Part shown: piece after piece, positions 21,121-28,449 of the stretch | Position numbering within the stretch: the first letter of the stretch is position 1 | Layout: each line of letters begins with the position of its first letter | NCBI RefSeq assembly: GCF_000020725.1 | Contig: NC_011146.1 | Span: 1,177,501-1,241,500, forward strand | Reading direction: 5' to 3' | From: Citrifermentans bemidjiense Bem | GTDB lineage: Bacteria; Desulfobacterota; Desulfuromonadia; Geobacterales; Geobacteraceae | DNA length: 64,000 bases | Made by a program: the position numbers and the translations under genes | Notes under the pieces: generated by a model | The model's input: the letters and a program-made list of their open reading frames with translations, nothing else | Database searches by the model: none | Told to the model about the DNA's origin: nothing

Positions 21121-22539
21121 TCAAAAACGGTGGCGGGAGCGGAACTGGTCGCCTAGGAACCAGCCGCGTACCAGGTCCAGGTTGTTGAGCAGCACCTTCA
21201 GCGCTCCCTTTTCTCTTCTCCTGACGAAATAGTTGCCGACGAACATCTGCGGACTGAAAAATGCCTTCATGTTCTCCCAGTTCATGATGCGGTTCAACTG
21301 CCGGTTGGTGAGGTGCCTGGTCCTCACGTTGCACATGAATCCTGTGTAGCGCTCCAGCCGGTCGGGGTTCGTGACCAGCCCCTGTTCCAGCAATTCCTGC
21401 CGGATCCGCGTGCCGGGGTACGGCGTGACGCACTGCACGTAGGGGAGATCGACGTGCAACCGCCGCGAGGCGCGAAAGACCTCCCGGATCTCCTCCCGTC
21501 CGTCGCCCGGGTTCCCGACGATGAAGCCCCCCATGACGCCGATGCCGTGCTCGCGCAGACGGCGCACGGCCTGATCCGTTTTCTCCCTGATATCCCCCTT
21601 CTGAAACATGGCGAGTGTTTCCGGCAACACCGACTCGATCCCCAAGAACACCATGGCGAAGTTGGCCTCGGCCAGCGCCGGTATCAACTCTGGGTCGGCG
21701 ACGATGCCGGCCACGGATGTCTGCACCAGGTACTCCATGCCGTTGAGCCCATGCTCCACGATCGCGCGGGCGAGACGGGTGAACCGGGGCGGGTCGAGTG
21801 TGATGTTGTCGTCGACGATCAGCACACTTTGCGTTCCCCGCCGCTTAAGCTCCTTCAGGTCGGCGATCACCCGCTCCTGCGCATGGCAGCGAAAGTTCGC
21901 GCCATACATGCCGGTTATGGAGCAGAAGGTGCAGGTCATGGTGCATCCGCGCGAGGTTTCCACGCAGTCGAGTTTGCGGTCGAAATAGGTGAAGCTGTCG
22001 AGAACGCGCGCGTCCCGTGCCGGCAGCGGCACCCGTTGCAGATCGAGCAGTTGGTTGGTCGGGTTGTGGCGGAAGGTCCCCTCGTCGGACCAGGAAAGAG
22101 CCGGCACCGCCGCCAGGCTCAAATCCCCTTCAAGCGCGTCGACGAGCGCCGCGAACGCCTGCTCTCCTTCGCCTCGTATCAGGTAATCGAAAGGGGGTAC
22201 GGCCGGACCCGAGGTGAGTTCGAGATAGGACAAGGTGGCGTGGTACCCCCCCAGCACCAGCTTCGCGCGCGGCACAGTGTTGCGGCAGATCTCCATCACG
22301 GTCAAAGCGCTCCGGTACTGGAAGCTCATGCTGCTGATGCCAATTACCTGCGGCTGGAATTCGGCAAGGAACGCCTCCAGCCAGGGGCGGATGTTCCGGT
22401 GCACCAGCACCAGGTCGACGATCTTCACCTCGTGTTCGGAAAGCTCCGCCGCGAGCGAGCATAGCCCCAGGTTCGGAACCTTGATGATGCGGTGGAAGTT
22501 GTTTGCCGCGTCGGGCATGGCCAGCAGAAGAATCTTCAT
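21121..22539 (-). CDS. B12-binding-type radical SAM protein, second in cluster
   Basis: A 472-residue enzyme. The N-terminal B12-binding-like domain (about 1-140) includes VPNLGLCSLAAEL and LVLGGYHATL; the radical SAM domain has C199-x3-C203-x2-C206 (GCTMTCTFC), IVDDN and GIES. It belongs to the same broad group as the gene at 15702 but is not a close copy. It is transcribed towards the polyketide synthase, with a 43-bp gap between the two stop codons. Possible activities are radical methylation or another carbon-skeleton modification of the pathway product. The start ATG at 22539 fits the domain start well; its ribosome site is weak. Confidence 0.83.
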   Translation of the reverse strand: MKILLLAMPDAANNFHRIIKVPNLGLCSLAAELSEHEVKIVDLVLVHRNIRPWLEAFLAEFQPQVIGISSMSFQYRSALTVMEICRNTVPRAKLVLGGYHATLSYLELTSGPAVPPFDYLIRGEGEQAFAALVDALEGDLSLAAVPALSWSDEGTFRHNPTNQLLDLQRVPLPARDARVLDSFTYFDRKLDCVETSRGCTMTCTFCSITGMYGANFRCHAQERVIADLKELKRRGTQSVLIVDDNITLDPPRFTRLARAIVEHGLNGMEYLVQTSVAGIVADPELIPALAEANFAMVFLGIESVLPETLAMFQKGDIREKTDQAVRRLREHGIGVMGGFIVGNPGDGREEIREVFRASRRLHVDLPYVQCVTPYPGTRIRQELLEQGLVTNPDRLERYTGFMCNVRTRHLTNRQLNRIMNWENMKAFFSPQMFVGNYFVRRREKGALKVLLNNLDLVRGWFLGDQFRSRHRF

Positions 22540-22720
22540 GTGCGTCCTTGACAGGGGGGGGGATTTTAAAACCTAAACATTGTAATGGGTTGATAGCCGT
22601 TGGCAACGCAATTGCCCTTGCAGGACAGCTCTGAATTGTGCAGGTATTTGATCTACAGTAAAATTTCCGCCAGAACCAAACCGTGGAGCAGAGGACGCCG
22701 TCGCGGTCGGGAGGTGGATC

Positions 22721-22876
22721 ATGGGAGAAGGCGATGCTAGAAAAGAGGAAGCTCCGGTCGTCATGATTGTAGAGCGGCGCCGGCAAAGACAGGTGGAACT
22801 GAGCTCCGCAGAAATCATGAAGATCCTCAGGAAAAGGTCACTCAAAGGAGGCAGGAGGAACCCCGAAGAGAGCTGA
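22721..22876 (+). CDS. Small basic protein, 51 residues
   Basis: An ATG with a GGGAGGTG ribosome site opens a 51-residue frame. The product begins MGEGDARKEEAPVV, has a charged helix-prone middle (ERRRQRQVELSSAEIMKIL) and a basic tail, with no hydrophobic segment or cysteine. It is backed by its own terminator 45 bases after the stop codon. I do not recognise it. A small nucleic-acid- or protein-binding regulator is possible but unsupported. Confidence 0.5.
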   Translation: MGEGDARKEEAPVVMIVERRRQRQVELSSAEIMKILRKRSLKGGRRNPEES

Positions 22877-22921
22877 AGGAAATCTCACCACTAAGACAAT
22901 TAAAGAGCAGCTAACAATGGA

Positions 22922-22969
22922 CCCCCGTGCCACTGTAAAAGAACAGATGGTGCGGGGGCTTTGTTTTTA
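22922..22969 (+). terminator. Terminator after the 51-residue protein gene
   Basis: An 11-bp stem CCCCCGTGCCA / TGGTGCGGGGG (two G-U pairs) with a 15-base loop is followed by CTTTGTTTTT. It separates the small gene from polyphosphate kinase. Confidence 0.8.
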
Positions 22970-23066
22970 TTCGAGGAGCCGCAGCCATTGTATCAGCCTG
23001 AGAGGTTGTCATTGCTTGATAGTATGTAAGAATATTTCATTCCTAGAACCCCGGAGATCAAAGGCA

Positions 23067-25535
23067 ATGGAGACCAAAAGCGTCGTTCCCAAAGATGAGC
23101 CCGAAGTGGAACTCCTGCAGTTAGCAGAGGAAGCTGAAAAGACTCCTGTCAGTACTCTCGAATTTCCTGCCATTACGCCCCCCGCCAGTGAACAGGATGC
23201 CCCCGCAGAAGCGATAGTGGACGCCCTGACTGTTGCATCGGCCGAAACCCCTGCCAAAAATAGCGGCACCAAGAAGAAAGCTCCCAAGGCAAAGGCCCCG
23301 AAATCGGATTCGGCCGGCGGGCGGGGCGGCAAGGCGAAGAGTGCCAAGTCCAAGGCGAACAAGCAAAAAACGGCCAAGGCGAAGGGCGCGGCAAAAGGAG
23401 CCGTCGCTCCAAAGCCGAGCGAGCCCGAAGCCGAGTTCGACTTGGGCGACAGCCAATGGTATCTGAACCGCGAGCTGACCTGGCTTGAATTCAACCGGCG
23501 CGTGCTGCACGAGGCGATCGACGAGCGGACGCCGCTTTTAGAACGGCTGAAGTTCGTCGCCATCGTGAGCGGCAACCTGGACGAGTTTTACATGAAAAGG
23601 ATCGGCGGCCTTAAGCAGCAGATCGGGGCTGGGCTGCACGAGCTCACCCTGGACGGCCGCACCCCTCTGCAGCAGGTGACCGAGTGCCGCAGCATGATCC
23701 GCGAGATCGAGGCGCAGAAAAGGGACGCCTTCAAGGCGGCGCTGCAGCTCCTGGAGACGAAAGGGATCGTCATCGAGAGCTACGCCACCCTCTCCGTCAA
23801 GGAAAAGAAGCAACTGCGCGAGCATTACTACGCCAACATCTATCCACTTTTGACCCCTCAATCCATCGACCCGGCGCACCCGTTTCCCTTCATCTCCAAC
23901 CTCTCGCTCAACCTGCTGGTCGCCCTGCGTTACCCAAAGGCGCGCGAGACGTCCCTGGCGCGGGTCAAGGTCCCGGTAGGCCTCGGGACGCCGCGCTTCA
24001 TCAGGGTAGGAAAGGGGGATCACTTCATCCCGCTCGAACAGGTGATGATGAACAACCTGGACATGCTCTTTCCCGGCATGCTCATCGTCTCCTGCGAGAT
24101 CTTCCGGGTCACCCGCAACGCCAACACCGAGAAGGACGAGGAAGAGGCGGACGACCTGATGGCGATGATCGAGTCGGAGCTGAAGGAGCGGAAGTTCGCG
24201 CCGATCGTGCGGCTGGAGGTGGGGGCCGGGATGGAGCCGCTGCACCGCGGACGGCTGGCGGCGGAGCTGGAGCTGGACGAGGCAAACGACGTCTTCGAGG
24301 TGCAGGGGATGCTCGCGCTCAGGGACCTGTTCGAGATCTCGAAGCTGGACTACCCGCGCCTGCACGACCCGCCGCATCATCCCATCGACCACCCGCAGCT
24401 TCTGGCCTCGCGCAACATCTTCCACACCATCCGGGACGCGGGGGCGATCCTCTTGCAGCACCCCTACGTCTCCTTTTCCACCTCGGTAGAGAGGTTCCTG
24501 CGCGAGGCGGGGACCGACCCCAAGGTGCGCGCCATCAAGATGACCCTGTATCGCACCTCCAGCCAAAGCCGGATCATCGACGCCCTGATCCTGGCGGCAC
24601 AAAACGGCAAGCAGGTGGCCGTGGTAGTGGAGCTGAAGGCGCGCTTCGACGAGGCGGCCAACATCCGCTTTGCCGAGCTGATGGAGGAGGCGGGGATCCA
24701 CGTGACCTACGGAGTGGTGGGGCTTAAGACCCACTGCAAGGTGATCCTCGTGGTGCGGCAGGACTACCAGGGGCTGCGCCGCTACGTCCACGTCGGCACC
24801 GGCAACTACCACACCGAGACCGCGCGCATCTACAGCGACATAGGGCTCATCACCTGCGATGAGGTGATCGCCCAGGACGTCACCGAGCTGTTCAACTACT
24901 TAACCACCGGGTTCTCGGCCAAGCGCAACTACCGCGCCGTCATGCCCGCTCCCAAACTGCTCAAGAAGGCGCTCTTGGCGCGGATTGAACGGGAGGTGGC
25001 GCTGCACCTGGAGAGCGGCGGCGGGGTGATCCAGTTCAAGATGAACGCGCTGGAGGACGGCGACATAGTGAAGGCCCTCTACCGGGCCTCCATGGCGGGG
25101 GTGAAGGTCGATCTCTACGTGCGGGATACCTGCAGGCTGAGACCCGGCATCCCCAGGCTTTCGGATCATATCCGCGTGGTCAGCATCGTCGGGCGCTTCC
25201 TGGAACACGCCAGGCTTTACTATTTCCGCAACGGTGGAGCGGAGGAATATTTCATCGCCTCGGCGGACGCCATGAAAAGGAACCTGGAGGCGAGGGTCGA
25301 GATCCTTTGCCCGGTCACGGCTCCCGAACTTATCGCCGAACTGCGTGCGGTCTTCGACTGTTACGACGCCGACCACCGCTCCGCCTGGGACATGCAGCCC
25401 GACGGCAGCTATCTGCAGCGCAACCCCGCAGAAGAGGAAAGCGGCGAGGGGACGCACCAGATGCTGATAACGCAGGCACAGAAAAGGTTGAAGGAATCGC
25501 TGAAGCAGAAGAAAAAGTCTTTGCAGCAACGGTAA
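23067..25535 (+). CDS. ppk: Polyphosphate kinase 1 with lysine/alanine-rich N-terminal extension
   Basis: PPK1 polymerises the gamma-phosphate of ATP into polyphosphate. The 822-residue protein contains the full catalytic core from about residue 127 (WYLNRELTWLEFNRRVLHEA). The two conserved histidines are near residues 555 (KTHCK, the autophosphorylation site) and 574 (YVHVGTGNYH), 19 apart as in the E. coli enzyme. Unusual is the first 125 residues: an acidic Pro/Ala stretch, then residues 64-113 rich in Lys, Ala and Gly, histone-tail-like. The ATG at 23067 has GGAG 11 bases upstream; an upstream in-frame start at 22917 lies inside the preceding terminator and is rejected. Confidence 0.95.
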   Translation: METKSVVPKDEPEVELLQLAEEAEKTPVSTLEFPAITPPASEQDAPAEAIVDALTVASAETPAKNSGTKKKAPKAKAPKSDSAGGRGGKAKSAKSKANKQKTAKAKGAAKGAVAPKPSEPEAEFDLGDSQWYLNRELTWLEFNRRVLHEAIDERTPLLERLKFVAIVSGNLDEFYMKRIGGLKQQIGAGLHELTLDGRTPLQQVTECRSMIREIEAQKRDAFKAALQLLETKGIVIESYATLSVKEKKQLREHYYANIYPLLTPQSIDPAHPFPFISNLSLNLLVALRYPKARETSLARVKVPVGLGTPRFIRVGKGDHFIPLEQVMMNNLDMLFPGMLIVSCEIFRVTRNANTEKDEEEADDLMAMIESELKERKFAPIVRLEVGAGMEPLHRGRLAAELELDEANDVFEVQGMLALRDLFEISKLDYPRLHDPPHHPIDHPQLLASRNIFHTIRDAGAILLQHPYVSFSTSVERFLREAGTDPKVRAIKMTLYRTSSQSRIIDALILAAQNGKQVAVVVELKARFDEAANIRFAELMEEAGIHVTYGVVGLKTHCKVILVVRQDYQGLRRYVHVGTGNYHTETARIYSDIGLITCDEVIAQDVTELFNYLTTGFSAKRNYRAVMPAPKLLKKALLARIEREVALHLESGGGVIQFKMNALEDGDIVKALYRASMAGVKVDLYVRDTCRLRPGIPRLSDHIRVVSIVGRFLEHARLYYFRNGGAEEYFIASADAMKRNLEARVEILCPVTAPELIAELRAVFDCYDADHRSAWDMQPDGSYLQRNPAEEESGEGTHQMLITQAQKRLKESLKQKKKSLQQR

Positions 25536-25637
25536 ACCGCTAGCCACGGAGAGCACCTCACGGCGGCTCATGGGTGACAGCGGAAGCGAAAAGAGCTAGC
25601 ATGTTGTGGTGCTCAACACAAAACAGGGGAGACTCAG

Positions 25638-25913
25638 ATGGGGCCGAAAGAAACAAATGTCTGCGCAGGCGATCACGAGCATCACATCTGCTACCTGCAC
25701 AGTAAGGGAAAAGTTGAAGAGGTGGAGAAACTGACTGACAACCCGACGGTGACCTGCTCTATTTGTCTGGTGAACGCCAACTCGCCTGACAACGTCTGCT
25801 CGCCCACTACGCTGGGAGGAGGGTTCCAGTACTCACACATGCAGTACAGCAAGAAGATCATCTGCGAAAGTATCGTCCCTGACACAGGGGCCGGGAAAAA
25901 GAAGGAAGAATAG
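25638..25913 (+). CDS. Small Cys/His-containing protein of unknown function
   Basis: A 91-residue soluble protein preceded by GGGGAGA and followed by a strong terminator, so it is likely a real single gene. It has an N-terminal Cys/His group (C9, then HEHH and C18), a CSIC pair (C-x2-C) in the middle and further cysteines, which would suit metal or Fe-S binding. The tail is Lys/Glu-rich. No family is recognised. Confidence 0.6.
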   Translation: MGPKETNVCAGDHEHHICYLHSKGKVEEVEKLTDNPTVTCSICLVNANSPDNVCSPTTLGGGFQYSHMQYSKKIICESIVPDTGAGKKKEE

Positions 25914-25946
25914 AACTTCCACCTTTCATGATCATAGCTCGCGCAC

Positions 25947-25976
25947 AAAGGCCGCAGTCACCTGCGGCCTTTGTTT
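25947..25976 (+). terminator. Terminator after the Cys/His protein gene
   Basis: AAAGGCCGCAG / CTGCGGCCTTT forms an 11-bp stem with a four-base loop, followed by TGTTTT. Confidence 0.92.
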
Positions 25977-25990
25977 TGCACCTCTAATAG

Positions 25991-26020
25991 AAAAGGCGGC
26001 CCCGAATCCGGGGCCGCCTT
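25991..26020 (-). terminator. Terminator of the hybrid cluster protein gene
   Basis: AAGGCGGCCCCG / CGGGGCCGCCTT forms a 12-bp stem with a four-base loop. On the minus strand it is followed by TTTTC. It lies 67 bases after the hcp stop. Confidence 0.9.
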
Positions 26021-26044
26021 CTTACGTCATGGTTCTTGGTTTTC

Positions 26045-26077
26045 CTCTGTGAACCTCTGTGTCCCTCTGTGGTGAGG
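26045..26077. repeat. Short tandem repeat of CCTCTGTG
   Basis: Three spaced copies of CCTCTGTG (CCTCTGTGAA, CCTCTGTGTC, CCTCTGTGGTG) lie between the hcp stop codon and its terminator. No function is apparent. Confidence 0.6.
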
Positions 26078-26087
26078 GCCGTTGGTT

Positions 26088-27722
26088 CTAGCCGAGGATC
26101 TGCTTCAGGTCGCCTTCGGCGGTCCCGATCGGCCCGATGTTGAAGTTCTCAACCAGGAAGTTGAGGACGTTCGGGGTGATGAAGGCCGGCAGGCTCGGTC
26201 CGAGCTTGATGTTCTTCACGCCCAGGTGGAGCAAGGTGAGGAGGATCGCCACCGCCTTCTGCTCGTACCAGGAGAGGATGAAGGAGAGCGGCAGCTCGTT
26301 GACGCCGCAGTTGAAGGCGCCGGCGAGAGCCACGGCGATCTGGATCGCGGAGTAGGCGTCGTTGCACTGGCCGATGTCCAGAAGGCGCGGGATGCCGCCG
26401 ATGTCGCCGAAGTCGAGCTTGTTGAAGCGGTACTTGCCGCAGGCAAGAGTCAGGATGACGCAGTCCTTCGGAACATTCTCGGCGAACTCGGTGTAGTAGT
26501 TACGGCCGCTCTTCGCGCCGTCGCAGCCGCCGATCAGGAAGAAGTGACGGATGTCGCCTGCCTTGACCGCCGCGATGACCTTGTCGGCCACGCCGAGCAC
26601 CGCGTTGTGTCCGAAGCCGGTGAGTATCTCCTGGCCGAGGTTCTCTTCGAAGCCGGGAAGCGCGAGCGCCTTCTCGATGACCGGGGCGAAGTCCATGCCG
26701 TTGATGTTCTTGACGTCCGGCCACTGTACCAGGCCCCAGGTGAAGAGGCGGTCTTTGTAGCTTTCGGCCGGGCGCTGGATGCAGTTGGTGTTGAAGATGA
26801 TGGCGCCGGGGAAGTTGACGAATTCCTTGGCCTGGTCCTGCCATGCGCCGCCGAAGTTGCCTGCCAGGTGCGCGTACTTCTTGAGGCCGGGGTAGCCGTG
26901 CGCCGGGAGCATCTCGCCGTGGGTGTAGATGTTGATCCCTTTGCCTTCGGTCTGCTTCAGGAGCTCTTCCAGCATACGGAGGTCGTGGCCGGAAACGAGG
27001 ATCGCCTTGCCCGCCTTGGTGCCGAGCTGTACCGGGGTCGGTACCGGGTGGCCGAAGCTGTCGGTGTTGGCTTTGTCGAGGAGCTCCATGGTCACCAGGT
27101 TGATGCGGCCGCACTCCATGGCGAGGCCGACGAAGTCCATAAGGCCGAGGGTCAGGTCAAGGGTGGCTGCCAGCGCCTTGTGGGTGAAGGCGTAGATCTC
27201 GTCGTTCTCGCGGCCGATCACCAGCGCGTGGTGGGCGTAGGCTGCGTAGCCTTTCATCCCGTAGACGATGATTTCCTGGACCGATTTCACGTCCGCATCG
27301 ATTGCGTCAGACTTGACCCCGTGGGCGGCGCCCAGGGCGACCAGCTCGGCGGTTGAGGTTGCGGTGAATCCCTTGGCGGCTTCGGGGACCGCGCCGGCGT
27401 AGGCGCCGCCGTTGGCCTGCTCGAAGAGGGTCTGTGCTTTCTCGAGCAGCGTGGCGCCTTTGCGCACCAGCTTGGCGACTTCCTCAGCGCTGAAGTCTAC
27501 GTTGGTGACCGTGGTGAAGAGGCCGTCAATCATGAAGTGGTCGATCTCGGCGTTCTTCACGCCTTTGCCGCGGGCCTTGTCCGCCCAGAAGGCGATCCCT
27601 TTCATGGTGTAGACCAGCAGGTCCTGCAGTGCCGCTACGTCCGGCTGTTTGCCGCAGACGCCTACCTTGGAGCAACCACCGTTTGCAGCCTGTTCGCACT
27701 GAAAGCAGAACATGTTTTCCAT
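26088..27722 (-). CDS. hcp: Hybrid cluster protein (hydroxylamine reductase)
   Basis: Hcp reduces hydroxylamine and, in current models, nitric oxide in anaerobes. The 544-residue product has the N-terminal 4Fe-4S motif C-x2-C-x8-C-x5-C (FCFQCEQ...GGCSKVGVCGK) typical of the short class found in Desulfovibrio. Hybrid-cluster ligand regions are visible in GHDLRML, THGEMLPAHGYP, NTNCIQRP, GCDGAK and KYRFNKLDFGDIGGIPRLLDIGQCND. Two starts compete: ATG at 27722 (GGGGG five bases away) gives the canonical N-terminus; ATG at 27794 (GGGAG site) would add 24 residues (MKNLIKNLFGFSTST...). The first is preferred by family length. A CRP/FNR-type operator lies upstream, consistent with nitrosative-stress control. 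Confidence 0.95.
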   Translation of the reverse strand: MENMFCFQCEQAANGGCSKVGVCGKQPDVAALQDLLVYTMKGIAFWADKARGKGVKNAEIDHFMIDGLFTTVTNVDFSAEEVAKLVRKGATLLEKAQTLFEQANGGAYAGAVPEAAKGFTATSTAELVALGAAHGVKSDAIDADVKSVQEIIVYGMKGYAAYAHHALVIGRENDEIYAFTHKALAATLDLTLGLMDFVGLAMECGRINLVTMELLDKANTDSFGHPVPTPVQLGTKAGKAILVSGHDLRMLEELLKQTEGKGINIYTHGEMLPAHGYPGLKKYAHLAGNFGGAWQDQAKEFVNFPGAIIFNTNCIQRPAESYKDRLFTWGLVQWPDVKNINGMDFAPVIEKALALPGFEENLGQEILTGFGHNAVLGVADKVIAAVKAGDIRHFFLIGGCDGAKSGRNYYTEFAENVPKDCVILTLACGKYRFNKLDFGDIGGIPRLLDIGQCNDAYSAIQIAVALAGAFNCGVNELPLSFILSWYEQKAVAILLTLLHLGVKNIKLGPSLPAFITPNVLNFLVENFNIGPIGTAEGDLKQILG

Positions 27723-27869
27723 CGTTTCCCCCTTTTTCTCATTGTTGTTGGTTGAGGTCGAAAATCCAAATAAGTTTTTGATCAAGTTCTTCATCCATTC
27801 TCCCTGGGCGTTTTATCTTCGGCCGTACCTGGTTGCCCGGGTGACGGGTGCCGTCTTTCGATGGACCCA

Positions 27870-27910
27870 CATTAACGGCAAATGTGGAGCCGGACCTTGA
27901 CCTAAGTCAT
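27870..27910 (-). promoter_or_regulatory. CRP/FNR-superfamily operator and -10 box upstream of hcp
   Basis: TTGACCTAAGTCAT (27897-27910) is a near-perfect dyad, TGAC-N4-GTCA, of the type bound by FNR/DNR/HcpR-like regulators. On the minus strand TAATGT at 27870-27875 is centred 31 bases downstream of the dyad centre, the spacing of a class II activated promoter (operator near -41.5). The predicted transcript has a leader of about 140 bases before ATG 27722. Confidence 0.6.
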
Positions 27911-28002
27911 AAAACTAAGATTCTGGCTATCGGGATCTTTTTTGTCTTTTGGCTGGGCGGAGAGGGGGAGGGGGAGAGGAAGCGGAGCTTCCCGTTGCCT
28001 TG

Positions 28003-28028
28003 CGTTCCCAAGCTGGAGCTTGGGAACG
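28003..28028. repeat. Palindromic intergenic repeat, CGTTCCCAAGCT family
   Basis: A perfect 12-bp inverted repeat CGTTCCCAAGCT / AGCTTGGGAACG with two loop bases. No T-run follows, so it looks like a dispersed REP-like unit. It sits in the gap between the hcp control region and the gene at 28115. Confidence 0.75.
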
Positions 28029-28070
28029 AGAAAAATAAGTCTATTTATGTTGTTTTGGTTGGGGGGCTAA

Positions 28071-28105
28071 GCTCCCTCCCCAGCGGGGAAGGGTTGGGGT
28101 GGGGG
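28071..28105. repeat. G-rich intergenic repeat, CTCCCTCCCC/GGGGAAGGG family
   Basis: GCTCCCTCCCC pairs with GGGGAAGGG and runs into TTGGGGTGGGGG. It is distinct from the neighbouring palindrome at 28003 and abuts the stop codon side of the gene ending at 28115. Confidence 0.6.
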
Positions 28106-28114
28106 AAGGGTGTT

Positions 28115-28387
28115 TCAGTGGACGATGCTGCCCACCATCGCATGGTAGATGTCTGGGCGCACGACGAACTGCAGGCTCGAAGAGGTGGCGGTGCCGAAGG
28201 CGATGGCCTGCTCGCCTCCGATGGAGTTGTTGAGGTTGTAGATCGGGCGCAGATTGAAACCCAGGCGTACCAGGTCCGCCTCGAACACCGGCCCGTATTT
28301 GGCGGCCAGCTCGGCTACTCGATCCCAGGTTCCCAGCATTTCCAGGGGTATGGCTACCCCGTTTGCTACACGTATTAAGTCCGACAT
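28115..28387 (-). CDS. Small protein of unknown function
   Basis: A 90-residue protein starting MSDLIRVANGVAIPLEMLGTW. The ATG at 28387 is preceded by AAGGAG at six bases; an upstream open start at 28432 lacks one. It has no signal peptide or membrane segment. I do not recognise the family. It lies 62 bp downstream of the MFS transporter gene on the same strand and could share its transcript. Confidence 0.6.
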   Translation of the reverse strand: MSDLIRVANGVAIPLEMLGTWDRVAELAAKYGPVFEADLVRLGFNLRPIYNLNNSIGGEQAIAFGTATSSSLQFVVRPDIYHAMVGSIVH

Positions 28388-28449
28388 GGCTTGCTCCTTG
28401 TCCCTGCTGATAGGGGACATATCGGCGGCCATGTCCGGAACTTGAGGGC

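Noticed and set aside
26082-27356. Open frame of 424 codons on the plus strand
   Set aside because: It is antisense to hcp, has a low-complexity Val/Glu/Asp-rich product and no plausible start.
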